From assembly GCF_026212465.1 (NCBI RefSeq), contig NC_080048.1:25678280-25742279 (forward strand): DNA of 64,000 nucleotides, in the 5' to 3' direction. Positions 35,801-50,080 of this stretch are shown in pieces (the first letter of the stretch is position 1; each line of letters begins with the position of its first letter). Source of the stretch: Amaranthus tricolor. Taxonomy: Eukaryota; Streptophyta; Magnoliopsida; Caryophyllales; Amaranthaceae. The translations under genes were made by a program, and so were the position numbers. The notes below the pieces were generated by a model. The model ran no database searches and was not told the DNA's origin. It was given only the letters and a program-made list of their open reading frames with translations.

Positions 35801-38800
35801 CTCAAACTTAATTTGTTTTGCACGAATCTTGGCACACGACACTATTTGGTATATATTATTGTGTAGAAGTCGTTAGAAATTAAAATCATAGTCTTATGCT
35901 AGAAATTACGTGTTAAGTTAGGATTTATGGGTTTCTGTGCTTTTTTGGCTCTTTCGCGCATAAAGTAGCTAAAGCTTGGTTTGTTTTGCACGAAACTTGG
36001 CACACAACACTATTCGATATATATTAGTGTGTTGAAGTGGCTAAATTTGAAAATCATAGTCATATGCTAGAAATTTCGTGTTAAGTTGCGATTTTATGGG
36101 TTTTTTACGATTTTTTTTGCACTTTCGCGCATAAATTAGCTCAAACTTGGTTTGTTTTGCACAAAATATGGCGCACAACACTATTCGATATATATTAGTG
36201 TGTTGAAGTGGTTAGAATTGAAAATCATAGTCATATGCTAGAAATTTCGTATTAAGTTGCGGTTTTATGGGTTTTTTACGCTTTTTTTGCACTTTCGCGC
36301 ATAAAGTATTTCAAAGTTGGTTTGTCTTGCACGAAACTTGGCACACGACACTATTTTGTATATGCTACTAATTTCTGTTAAGTTGCAATTTTAATGGTTT
36401 TTAACGCTTTTTTTGCAATTTCGCGCATAAAGTAGTTCAAACTTTGTTTGTTTTGCACGAAACTTGGCACACGACACTATTTGGTATATATTATTGTGTT
36501 GAAGTGGTTAGAAATTAAAATCATAGTCATATGCTAGAAATTACATGTTAAGGTACGATTTTATGGGTTTTTAAGCTTTTTTGGCACTTTCGCGCATAAA
36601 GTAGCTCAAACATGGTTTGTTTTGCTCGAAACTTGGCACACAACACTATTCGATATATATTGGTGTGTTGAAGTGGTTAGAATTAAATATCATAGTCGTA
36701 TGCAAGAAATTTCGTATTAAGTTGCGATTTCATGTGTTTTTTAAGCTTTTTTTTGCAATTTCGCGCATAAAGTAGCTCGAACTTGGTTTGTATTGCACGA
36801 AACATGGCACGTGACACTATTTGGTATGTATTAATGTGTTGAAGTGGTTAGAATTGAAAATCATAGTCATATGCTAGAAATTTCGTGTTAAGTTGCGATT
36901 TTATGGGTTTTTTACGCTTTTTTTGCACTTTCGCGCATAAAGTACCTCAAACTTGGTTTGTTTTGCTCGAAACTTGGCACACAACACTATTCGATATATA
37001 TTGGTGTGTTGAAGTGGTTAGAATTAAATATCATAGTCGTATGCAAGAAATTTCGTATTAAGTTGCGATTTCATGTGTTTTTTAAGCTTTTTTTTGCAAT
37101 TTCGCGCATAAAGTAGCTCGAACTTGGTTTGTATTGCACGAAACATGGCACGTGACACTATTTGGTATGGTATTAATGTGTTGAAGTGGTTAGAATTGAA
37201 AATCATAGTCATATGCTAGAAATTTCGTGTTAAGTTGCGGTTTTATGGGTTTTTTACGCTTTTTTTGCACTTTCGCGCATAAAGTACCTCAAACTTGGTT
37301 TGTTTTGCTCGAAACTTGGCACACAACACTATTCGATATATATTGGTTTGTTGAAGTGGTTAGAATTTAATATCATAATCGTATGCAAGAAATTTCGTAT
37401 TAAGTTGCGATTTCATGGGTTTTTTAAGCTTTTTTTTTTGCAATTTCGCGCATAAAGTAGCTCGAATTGGTTTGTATTGCACGAAACATGGCACGTGACA
37501 CTATTTGGTATGTATTAATGTGTTGAAGTGGTTAGAATTGAAAATCATAGTCATATGCTAGAAATTTCGTGTTAAGTTGCGATTTTATGGGTTTTTTACG
37601 CTTTTTTTGCACTTTCGCGCATAAAGTACCTCAAACTTGGTTTGTTTTGCATGAAACTTAGCATACGACACTATTTAGTATAAATTATTGTGTTTGAAGT
37701 GGTTAGAAATTAAAATCATCGTCATATGCTAGAAATTACGTGTTAAGTAGCGATTTTATGAGTTTTAAGCTTTTTTGGCTCTTTCGCGCATAAAGTAGCT
37801 AAAACTTTGTTTGTTTTGCACGAAACTTGGCACACAACACTATTCGATATATATTAGAGTGATGAAGTGGTTAAAATTGAAAATCATAGTCATATGCTAG
37901 AAATTTCGTGTTAAGTCGCGATTTTATGGGTTTTTTATGATTTTTTTTCATTTTCACGCATAAAGTAGCTCAAACTTGGTTTGTTTTGCACGAAACATGG
38001 CACACGACACTATTTGGTATATATCATTGTGTTGAAGTGGTTAGAATTCAAAATCATAGTCATATGCTAGAATTACGTGTTAAGTTGCGATTTTATGGGT
38101 TCTTAAGCTTTTATGGCACTTTTGCACATAAAGTAGCTAAAACTTGGTTTGTTTTGCACGAAACTTGGCACACAACACTAGTCGATATATATTGGTGTGT
38201 TGAAGTGGTTAAAGTTGAAAATCATAGTCATATGTTAGAAATTTCGTGTTAAGTTGCGATTTTATGAGTTTTTTACGCTTTTTTTGCACTTTCGCGCATA
38301 AAGTAGCTCAAACTTAATTTGTTTTGCACGAATCTTGGCACACGACACTATTTGGTATATATTATTGTGTAGAAGTCGTTAGAAATTAAAATCATAGTCT
38401 TATGCTAGAAATTACGTGTTAAGTTAGGATTTATGGGTTTCTGTGCTTTTTTGGCTCTTTCGCGCATAAAGTAGCTAAAGCTTGGTTTGTTTTGCACGAA
38501 ACTTGGCACACAACACTATTCGATATATATTAGTGTGTTGAAGTGGCTAAATTTGAAAATCATAGTCATATGCTAGAAATTTCGTGTTAAGTTGCGATTT
38601 TATGGGTTTTTTACGATTTTTTTGCACTTTCGCGCATAAATTAGCTCAAACTTGGTTTGTTTTGCACAAAATATGGCGCACAACACTATTCGATATATAT
38701 TAGTGTGTTGAAGTGGTTAGAATTGAAAATCATAGTCATATGCTAGAAATTTCGTATTAAGTTGCGGTTTTATGGGTTTTTTACGCTTTTTTTGCACTTT

Positions 38801-39122
38801 CGCGCATAAAGTATTTCAAAGTTGGTTTGTCTTGCACGAAACTTGGCACACGACACTATTTTGTATATGCTACTAATTTCGTGTTAAGTTGCAATTTTAA
38901 TGGTTTTTAACGCTTTTTTTGCAATTTCGCGCATAAAGTAGTTCAAACTTTGTTTGTTTTGCACGAAACTTGGCACACGACACTATTTGGTATATATTAT
39001 TGTGTTGAAGTGGTTAGAAATTAAAATCATAGTCATATGCTAGAAATTACATGTTAAGGTACGATTTTATGGGTTTTTAAGCTTTTTTGGCACTTTCGCG
39101 CATAAAGTAGCTCAAACATGGT

Positions 39123-40148
39123 TTGTTTTGCTCGAAACTTGGCACACAACACTATTCGATATATATTGGTGTGTTGAAGTGGTTAGAATTAAATATCATA
39201 GTCGTATGCAAGAAATTTCGTATTAAGTTGCGATTTCATGTGTTTTTTAAGCTTTTTTTTTGCAATTTCGCGCATAAAGTAGCTCAAACTTGGTTTGTAT
39301 TGCACGAAACATGGCACGTGACACTATTTGGTATGTATTAATGTGTTGAAGTGGTTAGAATTGAAAATCATAGTCATATGCTAGAAATTTCGTGTTAAGT
39401 TGCGATTTTATGGGTTTTTTACGCTTTTTTTGCACTTTCGCGCATAAAGTACCTCAAACTTGGTTTGTTTTGCTCGAAACTTGGCACACAACACTATTCG
39501 ATATATATTGGTGTGTTGAAGTGGTTAGAATTAAATATCATAGTCGTATGCAAGAAATTTCGTATTAAGTTGCGATTTCATGTGTTTTTTAAGCTTTTTT
39601 TTTGCAATTTCGCGCATAAAGTAGCTCGAACTTGGTTTGTATTGCACGAAACATGGCACGTGACACTATTTGGTATGTATTAATGTGTTGAAGTGGTTAG
39701 AATTGAAAATCATAGTCATATGCTAGAAATTTCGTGTTAAGTTGCGATTTTATGGGTTTTTTACGCTTTTTTTGCACTTTCGCGCATAAAGTACCTCAAA
39801 CTTGGTTTGTTTTGCTCGAAACTTGGCACACAACACTATTCGATATATATTGGTTTGTTGAAGTGGTTAGAATTAAATATCATAATCGTATGCAAGAAAT
39901 TTCGTATTAAGTTGCGATTTCATGGGTTTTTTAAGCTTTTTTTTTGCAATTTCGCGCATAAAGTAGCTCGAATTGGTTTGTATTGCACGAAACATGGCAC
40001 GTGACACTATTTGGTATGTATTAATGTGTTGAAGTGGTTAGAATTGAAAATCATAGTCATATGCTAGAAATTTCGTGTTAAGTTGCGATTTTATGGGTTT
40101 TTTACGCTTTTTTTGCACTTTCGCGCATAAAGTACCTCAAACTTGGTT
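39123..40148 (+). repeat. Triplicated 342-bp dimer within one higher-order unit
   Basis: Starts at 39123, 39465 and 39807 carry the same two monomer types: one with GCTCGAAACTTGG and GTCGTATGCAAGAAAT, the other with ACATGGCACGTGACAC. The third copy has TTGGTTTGTTG and TAATCGTATG variants. Other higher-order units hold one, two or three of these dimers, which explains unit lengths differing by about 342 bp. Confidence 0.85.
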
Positions 40149-43100
40149 TGTTTTGCATGAAACTTAACATACGACACTATTTAGTATAAATTATTGTGTT
40201 GAAGTGGTTAGAAATTAAAATCATCGTCATATGCTAGAAATTACGTGTTAAGTAGCGATTTTATGAGTTTTTAAGCTTTTTTGGCTCTTTCGCGCATAAA
40301 GTAGCTAAAACTTTGTTTGTTTTGCACGAAACTTGGCACACAACACTATTCGATATATATTAGAGTGATGAAGTGGTTAAAATTGAAAATCATAGTCATA
40401 TGCTAGAAATTTCGTGTTAAGTCGCGATTTTATGGGTTTTTTATGATTTTTTTTCATTTTCGCGCATAAAGTAGCTCAAACTTGGTTTGTTTTGCACGAA
40501 ACATGGCACACGACACTATTTGGTATATATCATTGTGTTGAAGTGGTTAGAATTCAAAATCATAGTCATATGCTAGAATTACGTGTTAAGTTGCGATTTT
40601 ATGGGTTCTTAAGCTTTTATGGCACTTTTGCGCATAAAGTAGCTAAAACTTGGTTTGTTTTGCACGAAACTTGGCACACAACACTAGTCGATATATATTG
40701 GTGTGTTGAAGTGGTTAAAGTTGAAAATCATAGTCATATGTTAGAAATTTCGTGTTAAGTTGCGATTTTATGAGTTTTTTACGCTTTTTTTTGCACTTTC
40801 GCGCATAAAGTAGCTCAAACTTAATTTGTTTTGCACGAATCTTGGCACACGACACTATTTGGTATATATTATTGTGTAGAAGTCGTTAGAAATTAAAATC
40901 ATAGTCTTATGCTAGAAATTACGTGTTAAGTTAGGATTTATGGGTTTCTGTGCTTTTTTGGCTCTTTCGCGCATAAAGTAGCTAAAGCTTGGTTTGTTTT
41001 GCACGAAACTTGGCACACAACACTATTCGATATATATTAGTGTGTTGAAGTGGCTAAATTTGAAAATCATAGTCATATGCTAGAAATTTCGTGTTAAGTT
41101 GCGATTTTATGGGTTTTTTACGATTTTTTTGCACTTTCGCGCATAAATTAGCTCAAACTTGGTTTGTTTTGCACAAAATATGGCGCACAACACTATTCGA
41201 TATATATTAGTGTGTTGAAGTGGTTAGAATTGAAAATCATAGTCATATGCTAGAAATTTCGTATTAAGTTGCGGTTTTATGGGTTTTTTACGCTTTTTTT
41301 TGCACTTTCGCGCATAAAGTATTTCAAAGTTGGTTTGTCTTGCACGAAACTTGGCACACGACACTATTTTGTATATGCTACTAATTTCGTGTTAAGTTGC
41401 AATTTTAATGGTTTTTAACGCTTTTTTTGCAATTTCGCGCATAAAGTAGTTCAAACTTTGTTTGTTTTGCACGAAACTTGGCACACGACACTATTTGGTA
41501 TATATTATTGTGTTGAAGTGGTTAGAAATTAAAATCATAGTCATATGCTAGAAATTACATGTTAAGGTACGATTTTATGGGTTTTTAAGCTTTTTTGGCA
41601 CTTTCGCGCATAAAGTAGCTCAAACATGGTTTGTTTTGCTCGAAACTTGGCACACAACACTATTCGATATATATTGGTGTGTTGAAGTGGTTAGAATTAA
41701 ATATCATAGTCGTATGCAAGAAATTTCGTATTAAGTTGCGATTTCATGTGTTTTTTAAGCTTTTTTTTGCAATTTCGCGCATAAAGTAGCTCAAACTTGG
41801 TTTGTATTGCACGAAACATGGCACGTGACACTATTTGGTATGTATTAATGTGTTGAAGTGGTTAGAATTGAAAATCATAGTCATATGCTAGAAATTTCGT
41901 GTTAAGTTGCGATTTTATGGGTTTTTTACGCTTTTTTTGCACTTTCGCGCATAAAGTACCTCAAACTTGGTTTGTTTTGCTCGAAACTTGGCACACAACA
42001 CTATTCGATATATATTGGTGTGTTGAAGTGGTTAGAATTAAATATCATAGTCGTATGCAAGAAATTTCGTATTAAGTTGCGATTTCATGTGTTTTTTAAG
42101 CTTTTTTTTGCAATTTCGCGCATAAAGTAGCTCGAACTTGGTTTGTATTGCACGAAACATGGCACGTGACACTATTTGGTATGTATTAATGTGTTGAAGT
42201 GGTTAGAATTGAAAATCATAGTCATATGCTAGAAATTTCGTGTTAAGTTGCGATTTTATGGGTTTTTTACGCTTTTTTTGCACTTTCGCGCATAAAGTAC
42301 CTCAAACTTGGTTTGTTTTGCTCGAAACTTGGCACACAACACTATTCGATATATATTGGTTTGTTGAAGTGGTTAGAATTAAATATCATAATCGTATGCA
42401 AGAAATTTCGTATTAAGTTGCGATTTCATGGGTTTTTTAAGCTTTTTTTTGCAATTTCGCGCATAAAGTAGCTCGAATTGGTTTGTATTGCACGAAACAT
42501 GGCACGTGACACTATTTGGTATGTATTAATGTGTTGAAGTGGTTAGAATTGAAAATCATAGTCATATGCTAGAAATTTCGTGTTAAGTTGCGATTTTATG
42601 GGTTTTTTACGCTTTTTTTGCACTTTCGCGCATAAAGTACCTCAAACTTGGTTTGTTTTGCATGAAACTTAGCATACGACACTATTTAGTATAAATTATT
42701 GTGTTGAAGTGGTTAGAAATTAAAATCATCGTCATATGCTAGAAATTACGTGTTAAGTAGCGATTTTATGAGTTTTTAAGCTTTTTTGGCTCTTTCGCGC
42801 ATAAAGTAGCTAAAACTTTGTTTGTTTTGCACGAAACTTGGCACACAACACTATTCGATATATATTAGAGTGATGAAGTGGTTAAAATTGAAAATCATAG
42901 TCATATGCTAGAAATTTCGTGTTAAGTCGCAAATTTTATGGGTTTTTTATGATTTTTTTTCATTTTCGCGCATAAAGTAGCTCAAACTTGGTTTGTTTTG
43001 CACGAAACATGGCACACGACACTATTTGGTATATATCATTGTGTTGAAGTGGTTAGAATTCAAAATCATAGTCATATGCTAGAATTACGTGTTAAGTTGC

Positions 43101-44739
43101 GATTTTATGGGTTCTTAAGCTTTTATGGCACTTTTGCGCATAAAGTAGCTAAAACTTGGTTTGTTTTGCACGAAACTTGGCACACAACACTAGTCGATAT
43201 ATATTGGTGTGTTGAAGTGGTTAAAGTTGAAAATCATAGTCATATGTTAGAAATTTCGTGTTAAGTTGCGATTTTATGAGTTTTTTACGCTTTTTTTGCA
43301 CTTTCGCGCATAAAGTAGCTCAAACTTAATTTGTTTTGCACGAATCTTGGCACACGACACTATTTGGTATATATTATTGTGTAGAAGTCGTTAGAAATTA
43401 AAATCATAGTCTTATGCTAGAAATTACGTGTTAAGTTAGGATTTATGGGTTTCTGTGCTTTTTTGGCTCTTTCGCGCATAAAGTAGCTAAAGCTTGGTTT
43501 GTTTTGCACGAAACTTGGCACACAACACTATTCGATATATATTAGTGTGTTGAAGTGGCTAAATTTGAAAATCATAGTCATATGCTAGAAATTTCGTGTT
43601 AAGTTGCGATTTTATGGGTTTTTTACGATTTTTTTGCACTTTCGCGCATAAATTAGCTCAAACTTGGTTTGTTTTGCACAAAATATGGCGCACAACACTA
43701 TTCGATATATATTAGTGTGTTGAAGTGGTTAGAATTGAAAATCATAGTCATATGCTAGAAATTTCGTATTAAGTTGCGGTTTTATGGGTTTTTTACGCTT
43801 TTTTTGCACTTTCGCGCATAAAGTATTTCAAAGTTGGTTTGTCTTGCACGAAACTTGGCACACGACACTATTTTGTATGTGCTACTAATTTCGTGTTAAG
43901 TTGCAATTTTAATGGTTTTTAACGCTTTTTTTGCAATTTCGCGCATAAAGTAGTTCAAACTTTGTTTGTTTTGCACGAAACATGGCACACGACACTATTT
44001 GGTATATATTATTGTGTTGAAGTGGTTAGAAATTAAAATCATAGTCATATGCTAGAAATTACATGTTAAGTTGCGATTTTATGGGTTTTTAAGCTTTTTT
44101 GGCACTTTCGCGCATAAAGTAGCTCAAACATGGTTTGTTTTGCTCGAAACTTGGCACACAACACTATTCGATATATATTGGTGTGTTGAAGTGGTTAGAA
44201 TTAAATATCATAGTCGTATGCAAGAAATTTCGTATTAAGTTGCGATTTCATGTGTTTTTTAAGCTTTTTTTTGCAATTTCGCGCATAAAGTAGCTCGAAC
44301 TTGGTTTGTATTGCACGAAACATGGCACGTGACACTATTTGGTATGTATTAATGTGTTGAAGTGGTTAGAATTGAAAATCATAGTCATATGCTAGAAATT
44401 TCGTGTTAAGTTGCGATTTTATGGGTTTTTTACTCTTTTTTTGCACTTTCGCGCATAAAGTACCTCAATCTTGGTTTGTTTTGCTCGAAACTTGGCACAC
44501 AACACTATTCGATATATATTGGTTTGTTGAAGTGGTTAGAATTAAATATCATAATCGTATGCAAGAAATTTCGTATTAAGTTGCGATTTCATGGGTTTTT
44601 TAAGCTTTTTTTTGCAATTTCGCGCATAAAGTAGCTCGAATTGGTTTGTATTGCACGAAACATGGCACGTGACACTATTTGGTATGTATTAATGTGTTGA
44701 AGTGGTTAGAATTGAAAATCATAGTCATATGCTAGAAAT

Positions 44740-47700
44740 TTCGTGTTAAGTTGCGATTTTATGGGTTTTTTACGCTTTTTTTGCACTTTCGCGCATAAAG
44801 TACCTTAAACTTGGTTTGTTTTGCATGAAACTTAGCATACGACACTATTTAGTATAAATTATTGTGTTGAAGTGGTTAGAAATTAAAATCATCGTCATAT
44901 GCTAGAAATTACGTGTTAAGTAGCGATTTTATGAGTTTTTAAGCTTTTTTGGCTCTTTCGCGCATAAAGTAGCTAAAACTTTGTTTGTTTTGCACGAAAC
45001 TTGGCACACAACACTATTCGATATATATTAGAGTGATGAAGTGGTTAAAATTGAAAATCATAGTCATATGCTAGAAATTTCGTGTTAAGTCGCGATTTTA
45101 TGGGTTTTTTATGATTTTTTTTCATTTTCGCGCATAAAGTAGCTCAAACTTGGTTTGTTTTGCACGAAACATGGCACACGACACTATTTGGTATATATCA
45201 TTGTGTTGAAGTGGTTAGAATTCAAAATCATAGTCATATGCTAGAATTACGTGTTAAGTTGCGATTTTATGGGTTCTTAAGCTTTTATGGCACTTTTGCG
45301 CATAAAGTAGCTAAAACTTGGTTTGTTTTGCACGAAACTTGGCACACAACACTAGTCGATATATATTGGTGTGTTGAAGTGGTTAAAGTTGAAAATCATA
45401 GTCATATGTTAGAAATTTCGTGTTAAGTTGTGATTTTATGCGTTTTTAAGATTTTTGACACATTCGTGCATAAAGTAGCAACCACTTGGTTTGTTTTGCA
45501 CGAAACTTGGCACACGACACTATTTGGTATATATTATTGTGTTGAAGTGGTTAGAATTTAAAATCGTAGTCATATGTTAGAAAATACGTGTTAAGTGGGA
45601 ATTTTAAGTGTTTTTAAGCGTTTTTGGCACTTTTGCGCATAAAGTAGCTAAAACTTGGTTTGTTTTGCACGAAACTTGGCACACAACACTAGTCGATATA
45701 TATTGGTGTGTTGAAGTGGTTAAAGTTGAAAATCATAGTCATATGTTAGAAATTTCGTGTTAAGTTGCGATTTTATGAGTTTTTTACGCTTTTTTTGCAC
45801 ATTCGCGCATAAAGTAGCTCAAACTTAATTTGTTTTGCACGAATCTTGGCACACGACACTATTTGGTATATATTATTGTGTAGAAGTGGTTAGAAATTAA
45901 AATCATAGTCTTATGCTAGAAATTACGTGTTAAGTTACGATTTATGGGTTTCTATGCTTTTTTGGCTCTTTCGCGCATAAAGTAGCTAAAGCTTGGTTTG
46001 TTTTGCACGAAACATGGCACACAACACTATTCGATATATATTAGTGTGTTGAAGTGGCTAAATTTGAAAATCATAGTCATATGCTAAAAATTTCGTGTTA
46101 AGTTGCGATTTTATGGGTTTTTTACGATTTTTTTGCACTTTCGCGCATAAAGTAGCTCAAACTTGGTTTGTTTTGCACAAAATATGGCGCACAACACTAT
46201 TCGATATATATTAGTGTGTTGAAGTGGTTAGAATTGAAAATCATAGTCATATGCTAGAAATTTCGTATTAAGTTGCGGTTTTATGGGTTTTTTACGCTTT
46301 TTTTGCACCTTCGCGCATAAAGTATTTCAAAGTTGGTTTGTCTTGCACGAAACTTGGCACACGACACTATTTTGTATATGCTACTAATTTCGTGTTAAGT
46401 TGCAATTTTAAGGGTTTTTAACGCTTTTTTTGCAATTTCGCGCATAAAGTAGTTCAAACTTTGTTTGTTTTGCACGAAACTTGGCACACGACACTATTTG
46501 GTATATATTATTGTGTTGAAGTGGTTAGAAATTAAAATCATAGTCATATGCTAGAAATTACATGTTAAGTTGCGATTTTATGGGTTTTTAAGCTTTTTTA
46601 GCACTTTCGCGCATAAAGTAGCTCAAACATGGTTTGTTTTGCTCGAAACTTGGCACACAACACTATTCGATATATATTGGTGTGTTGAAGTGGTTAGAAT
46701 TAAATTTCATAGTCGTATGCAAGAAATTTCGTATTAAGTTGCGATTTCATGTGTTTTTTAAGCTTTTTTTTGCAATTTCGCGCATAAAGTAGCTCGAACT
46801 TGGTTTGTATTGCACGAAACATGGCACGTGACACTATTTGGTATGTATTAATGTGTTGAAGTGGTTAGAATTGAAAATCATAGTCATATGCTAGAAATTT
46901 CGTGTTAAGTTGCGATTTTATGGGTTTTTTACGCTTTTTTTGCACTTTCGCGCATAAAGTACCTCAAACTTGGTTTGTTTTGCTCGAAACTTGGCACACA
47001 ACACTATTCGATATATATTGGTGTGTTGAAATGGTTAGAATTAAATATCATAATCGTATGCAAGAAATTTCGTATTAAGTTGCGATTTCATGGGTTTTTT
47101 AAGCTTTTTTTTGCAATTTCGCGCATAAAGTAGCTCGAACTTGGTTTGTATTGCACGAAACATGGCACGTGACACTATTTGGTATGTATTAATGTGTTGA
47201 AGTGGTTAGAACTGAAAATCATAGTTATATGCTAGAAATTTCGTGTTAATTTGCGATTTTATGGGTTTTTTACGATTTTTTTGCACTTTCGCGCATAAAG
47301 TACCTCAAACTTGGTTTGTTTTGCACAAAATATGGCGCACAACACTATTCGATATATATTAGTGTGTTGAAGTGGTTAGAATTGAAAATCATAGTCATAT
47401 GCTAGAAATTTCGTGTTAAGTTGCGATTTTATGGGTTTTTTACGCTTTTTTTGCACTTTCGCGCATAAAGTACCTTAAACTTGGTTTGTTTTGCATGAAA
47501 CTTAGCATACGACACTATTTAGTATAAATTATTGTGTTGAAGTGGTTAGAAATTAAAATCATCGTCATATGCTAGAAATTACGTGTTAAGTAGCGATTTT
47601 ATGAGTTTTTAAGCTTTTTTGGCTCTTTCGCGCATAAAGTAGCTAAAACTTTGTTTGTTTTGCACGAAACTTGGCACACAACACTATTCGATATATATTA

Positions 47701-50080
47701 GAGTGATGAAGTGGTTAAAATTGAAAATCATAGTCATATGCTAGAAATTTCGTGTTAAGTCGCGATTTTATGGGTTTTTTATGATTTTTTTTCATTTTCG
47801 CGCATAAAGTAGCTCAAACTTGGTTTGTTTTGCACGAAACATGGCACACGACACTATTTGGTATATATCATTGTGTTGAAGTGGTTAGAATTCAAAATCA
47901 TAGTCATATGCTAGAATTACGTGTTAAGTTGCGATTTTATGGGTTCTTAAGCTTTTATGGCACTTTTGCGCATAAAGTAGCTAAAACTTGGTTTGTTTTG
48001 CACGAAACTTGGCACACAACACTAGTCGATATATATTGGTGTGTTGAAGTGGTTAAAGTTGAAAATCATAGTCATATGTTAGAAATTTCGTGTTAAGTTG
48101 TGATTTTATGCGTTTTTAAGATTTTTGACACATTCGTGCATAAAGTAGCAACCACTTGGTTTGTTTTGCACGAAACTTGGCACACGACACTATTTGGTAT
48201 ATATTATTGTGTTGAAGTGGTTAGAATTTAAAATCGTAGTCATATGTTAGAAAATACGTGTTAAGTGGGAATTTTAAGTGTTTTTAAGCGTTTTTGGCAC
48301 TTTTGCGCATAAAGTAGCTAAAACTTGGTTTGTTTTGCACGAAACTTGGCACACAACACTAGTCGATATATATTGGTGTGTTGAAGTGGTTAAAGTTGAA
48401 AATCATAGTCATATGTTAGAAATTTCGTGTTAAGTTGCGATTTTATGAGTTTTTTACGCTTTTTTTGCACATTCGCGCATAAAGTAGCTCAAACTTAATT
48501 TGTTTTGCACGAATCTTGGCACACGACACTATTTGGTATATATTATTGTGTAGAAGTGGTTAGAAATTAAAATCATAGTCTTATGCTAGAAATTACGTGT
48601 TAAGTTACGATTTATGGGTTTCTATGCTTTTTTGGCTCTTTCGCGCATAAAGTAGCTAAAGCTTGGTTTGTTTTGCACGAAACATGGCACACAACACTAT
48701 TCGATATATATTAGTGTGTTGAAGTGGCTAAATTTGAAAATCATAGTCATATGCTAAAAATTTCGTGTTAAGTTGCGATTTTATGGGTTTTTTACGATTT
48801 TTTTGCACTTTCGCGCATAAAGTAGCTCAAACTTGGTTTGTTTTGCACAAAATATGGCGCACAACACTATTCGATATATATTAGTGTGTTGAAGTGGTTA
48901 GAATTGAAAATCATAGTCATATGCTAGAAATTTCGTATTAAGTTGCGGTTTTATGGGTTTTTTACGCTTTTTTTGCACCTTCGCGCATAAAGTATTTCAA
49001 AGTTGGTTTGTCTTGCACGAAACTTGGCACACGACACTATTTTGTATATGCTACTAATTTCGTGTTAAGTTGCAATTTTAAGGGTTTTTAACGCTTTTTT
49101 TGCAATTTCGCGCATAAAGTAGTTCAAACTTTGTTTGTTTTGCACGAAACTTGGCACACGACACTATTTGGTATATATTATTGTGTTGAAGTGGTTAGAA
49201 ATTAAAATCATAGTCATATGCTAGAAATTACATGTTAAGTTGCGATTTTATGGGTTTTTAAGCTTTTTTAGCACTTTCGCGCATAAAGTAGCTCAAACAT
49301 GGTTTGTTTTGCTCGAAACTTGGCACACAACACTATTCGATATATATTGGTGTGTTGAAGTGGTTAGAATTAAATTTCATAGTCGTATGCAAGAAATTTC
49401 GTATTAAGTTGCGATTTCATGTGTTTTTTAAGCTTTTTTTTGCAATTTCGCGCATAAAGTAGCTCGAACTTGGTTTGTATTGCACGAAACATGGCACGTG
49501 ACACTATTTGGTATGTATTAATGTGTTGAAGTGGTTAGAATTGAAAATCATAGTCATATGCTAGAAATTTCGTGTTAAGTTGCGATTTTATGGGTTTTTT
49601 ACGCTTTTTTTGCACTTTCGCGCATAAAGTACCTCAAACTTGGTTTGTTTTGCTCGAAACTTGGCACACAACACTATTCGATATATATTGGTGTGTTGAA
49701 ATGGTTAGAATTAAATATCATAATCGTATGCAAGAAATTTCGTATTAAGTTGCGATTTCATGGGTTTTTTAAGCTTTTTTTTGCAATTTCGCGCATAAAG
49801 TAGCTCGAACTTGGTTTGTATTGCACGAAACATGGCACGTGACACTATTTGGTATGTATTAATGTGTTGAAGTGGTTAGAACTGAAAATCATAGTTATAT
49901 GCTAGAAATTTCGTGTTAATTTGCGATTTTATGGGTTTTTTACGATTTTTTTTGCACTTTCGCGCATAAAGTACCTCAAACTTGGTTTGTTTTGCACAAA
50001 ATATGGCGCACAACACTATTCGATATATATTAGTGTGTTGAAGTGGTTAGAATTGAAAATCATAGTCATATGCTAGAAAT
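44740..50080 (+). repeat. 2,670-bp tandem segmental duplication
   Basis: The stretches from about 44740 and from about 47410 are nearly identical over 2,670 bp. Shared private variants include TGACACATTCGTGCATAAAG (45446 and 48116), GCACCTTCGCGC (46306 and 48976) and AGTTATATGC (47223 and 49893). The second copy has a one-base longer T run near 49950. The copies part where one reads TCGTGTTAAG (47411) and the other TCGTATTAAG (50082). Confidence 0.85.

Larger units (their letters stand above)
27946..50080 (+). repeat. Array B block I: ~2.5-kb higher-order repeats
   Basis: A marker pair of monomers (CACGAAACATGG...GTATATATCATTGTG) recurs at 28943, 31108, 32635, 35479, 37986, 40492, 42998, 45160 and 47830. 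The spacings of 2165, 1527, 2844, 2507, 2506, 2506, 2162 and 2670 bp correspond to about 13, 9, 17, 15, 15, 15, 13 and 16 monomers. Copies are nearly identical. Length differences come from whole-monomer gains and losses, chiefly of a 342-bp dimer. Confidence 0.88.

Noticed and set aside
28943..48096. Repeated 88-residue open reading frames (MHETWHTTLFGIY...) at nine places
   Set aside because: They are two satellite monomers read in one frame. The frame is lost in other monomers because the period is mostly not a multiple of three, and copies are identical only because the higher-order repeat is. No coding signal.
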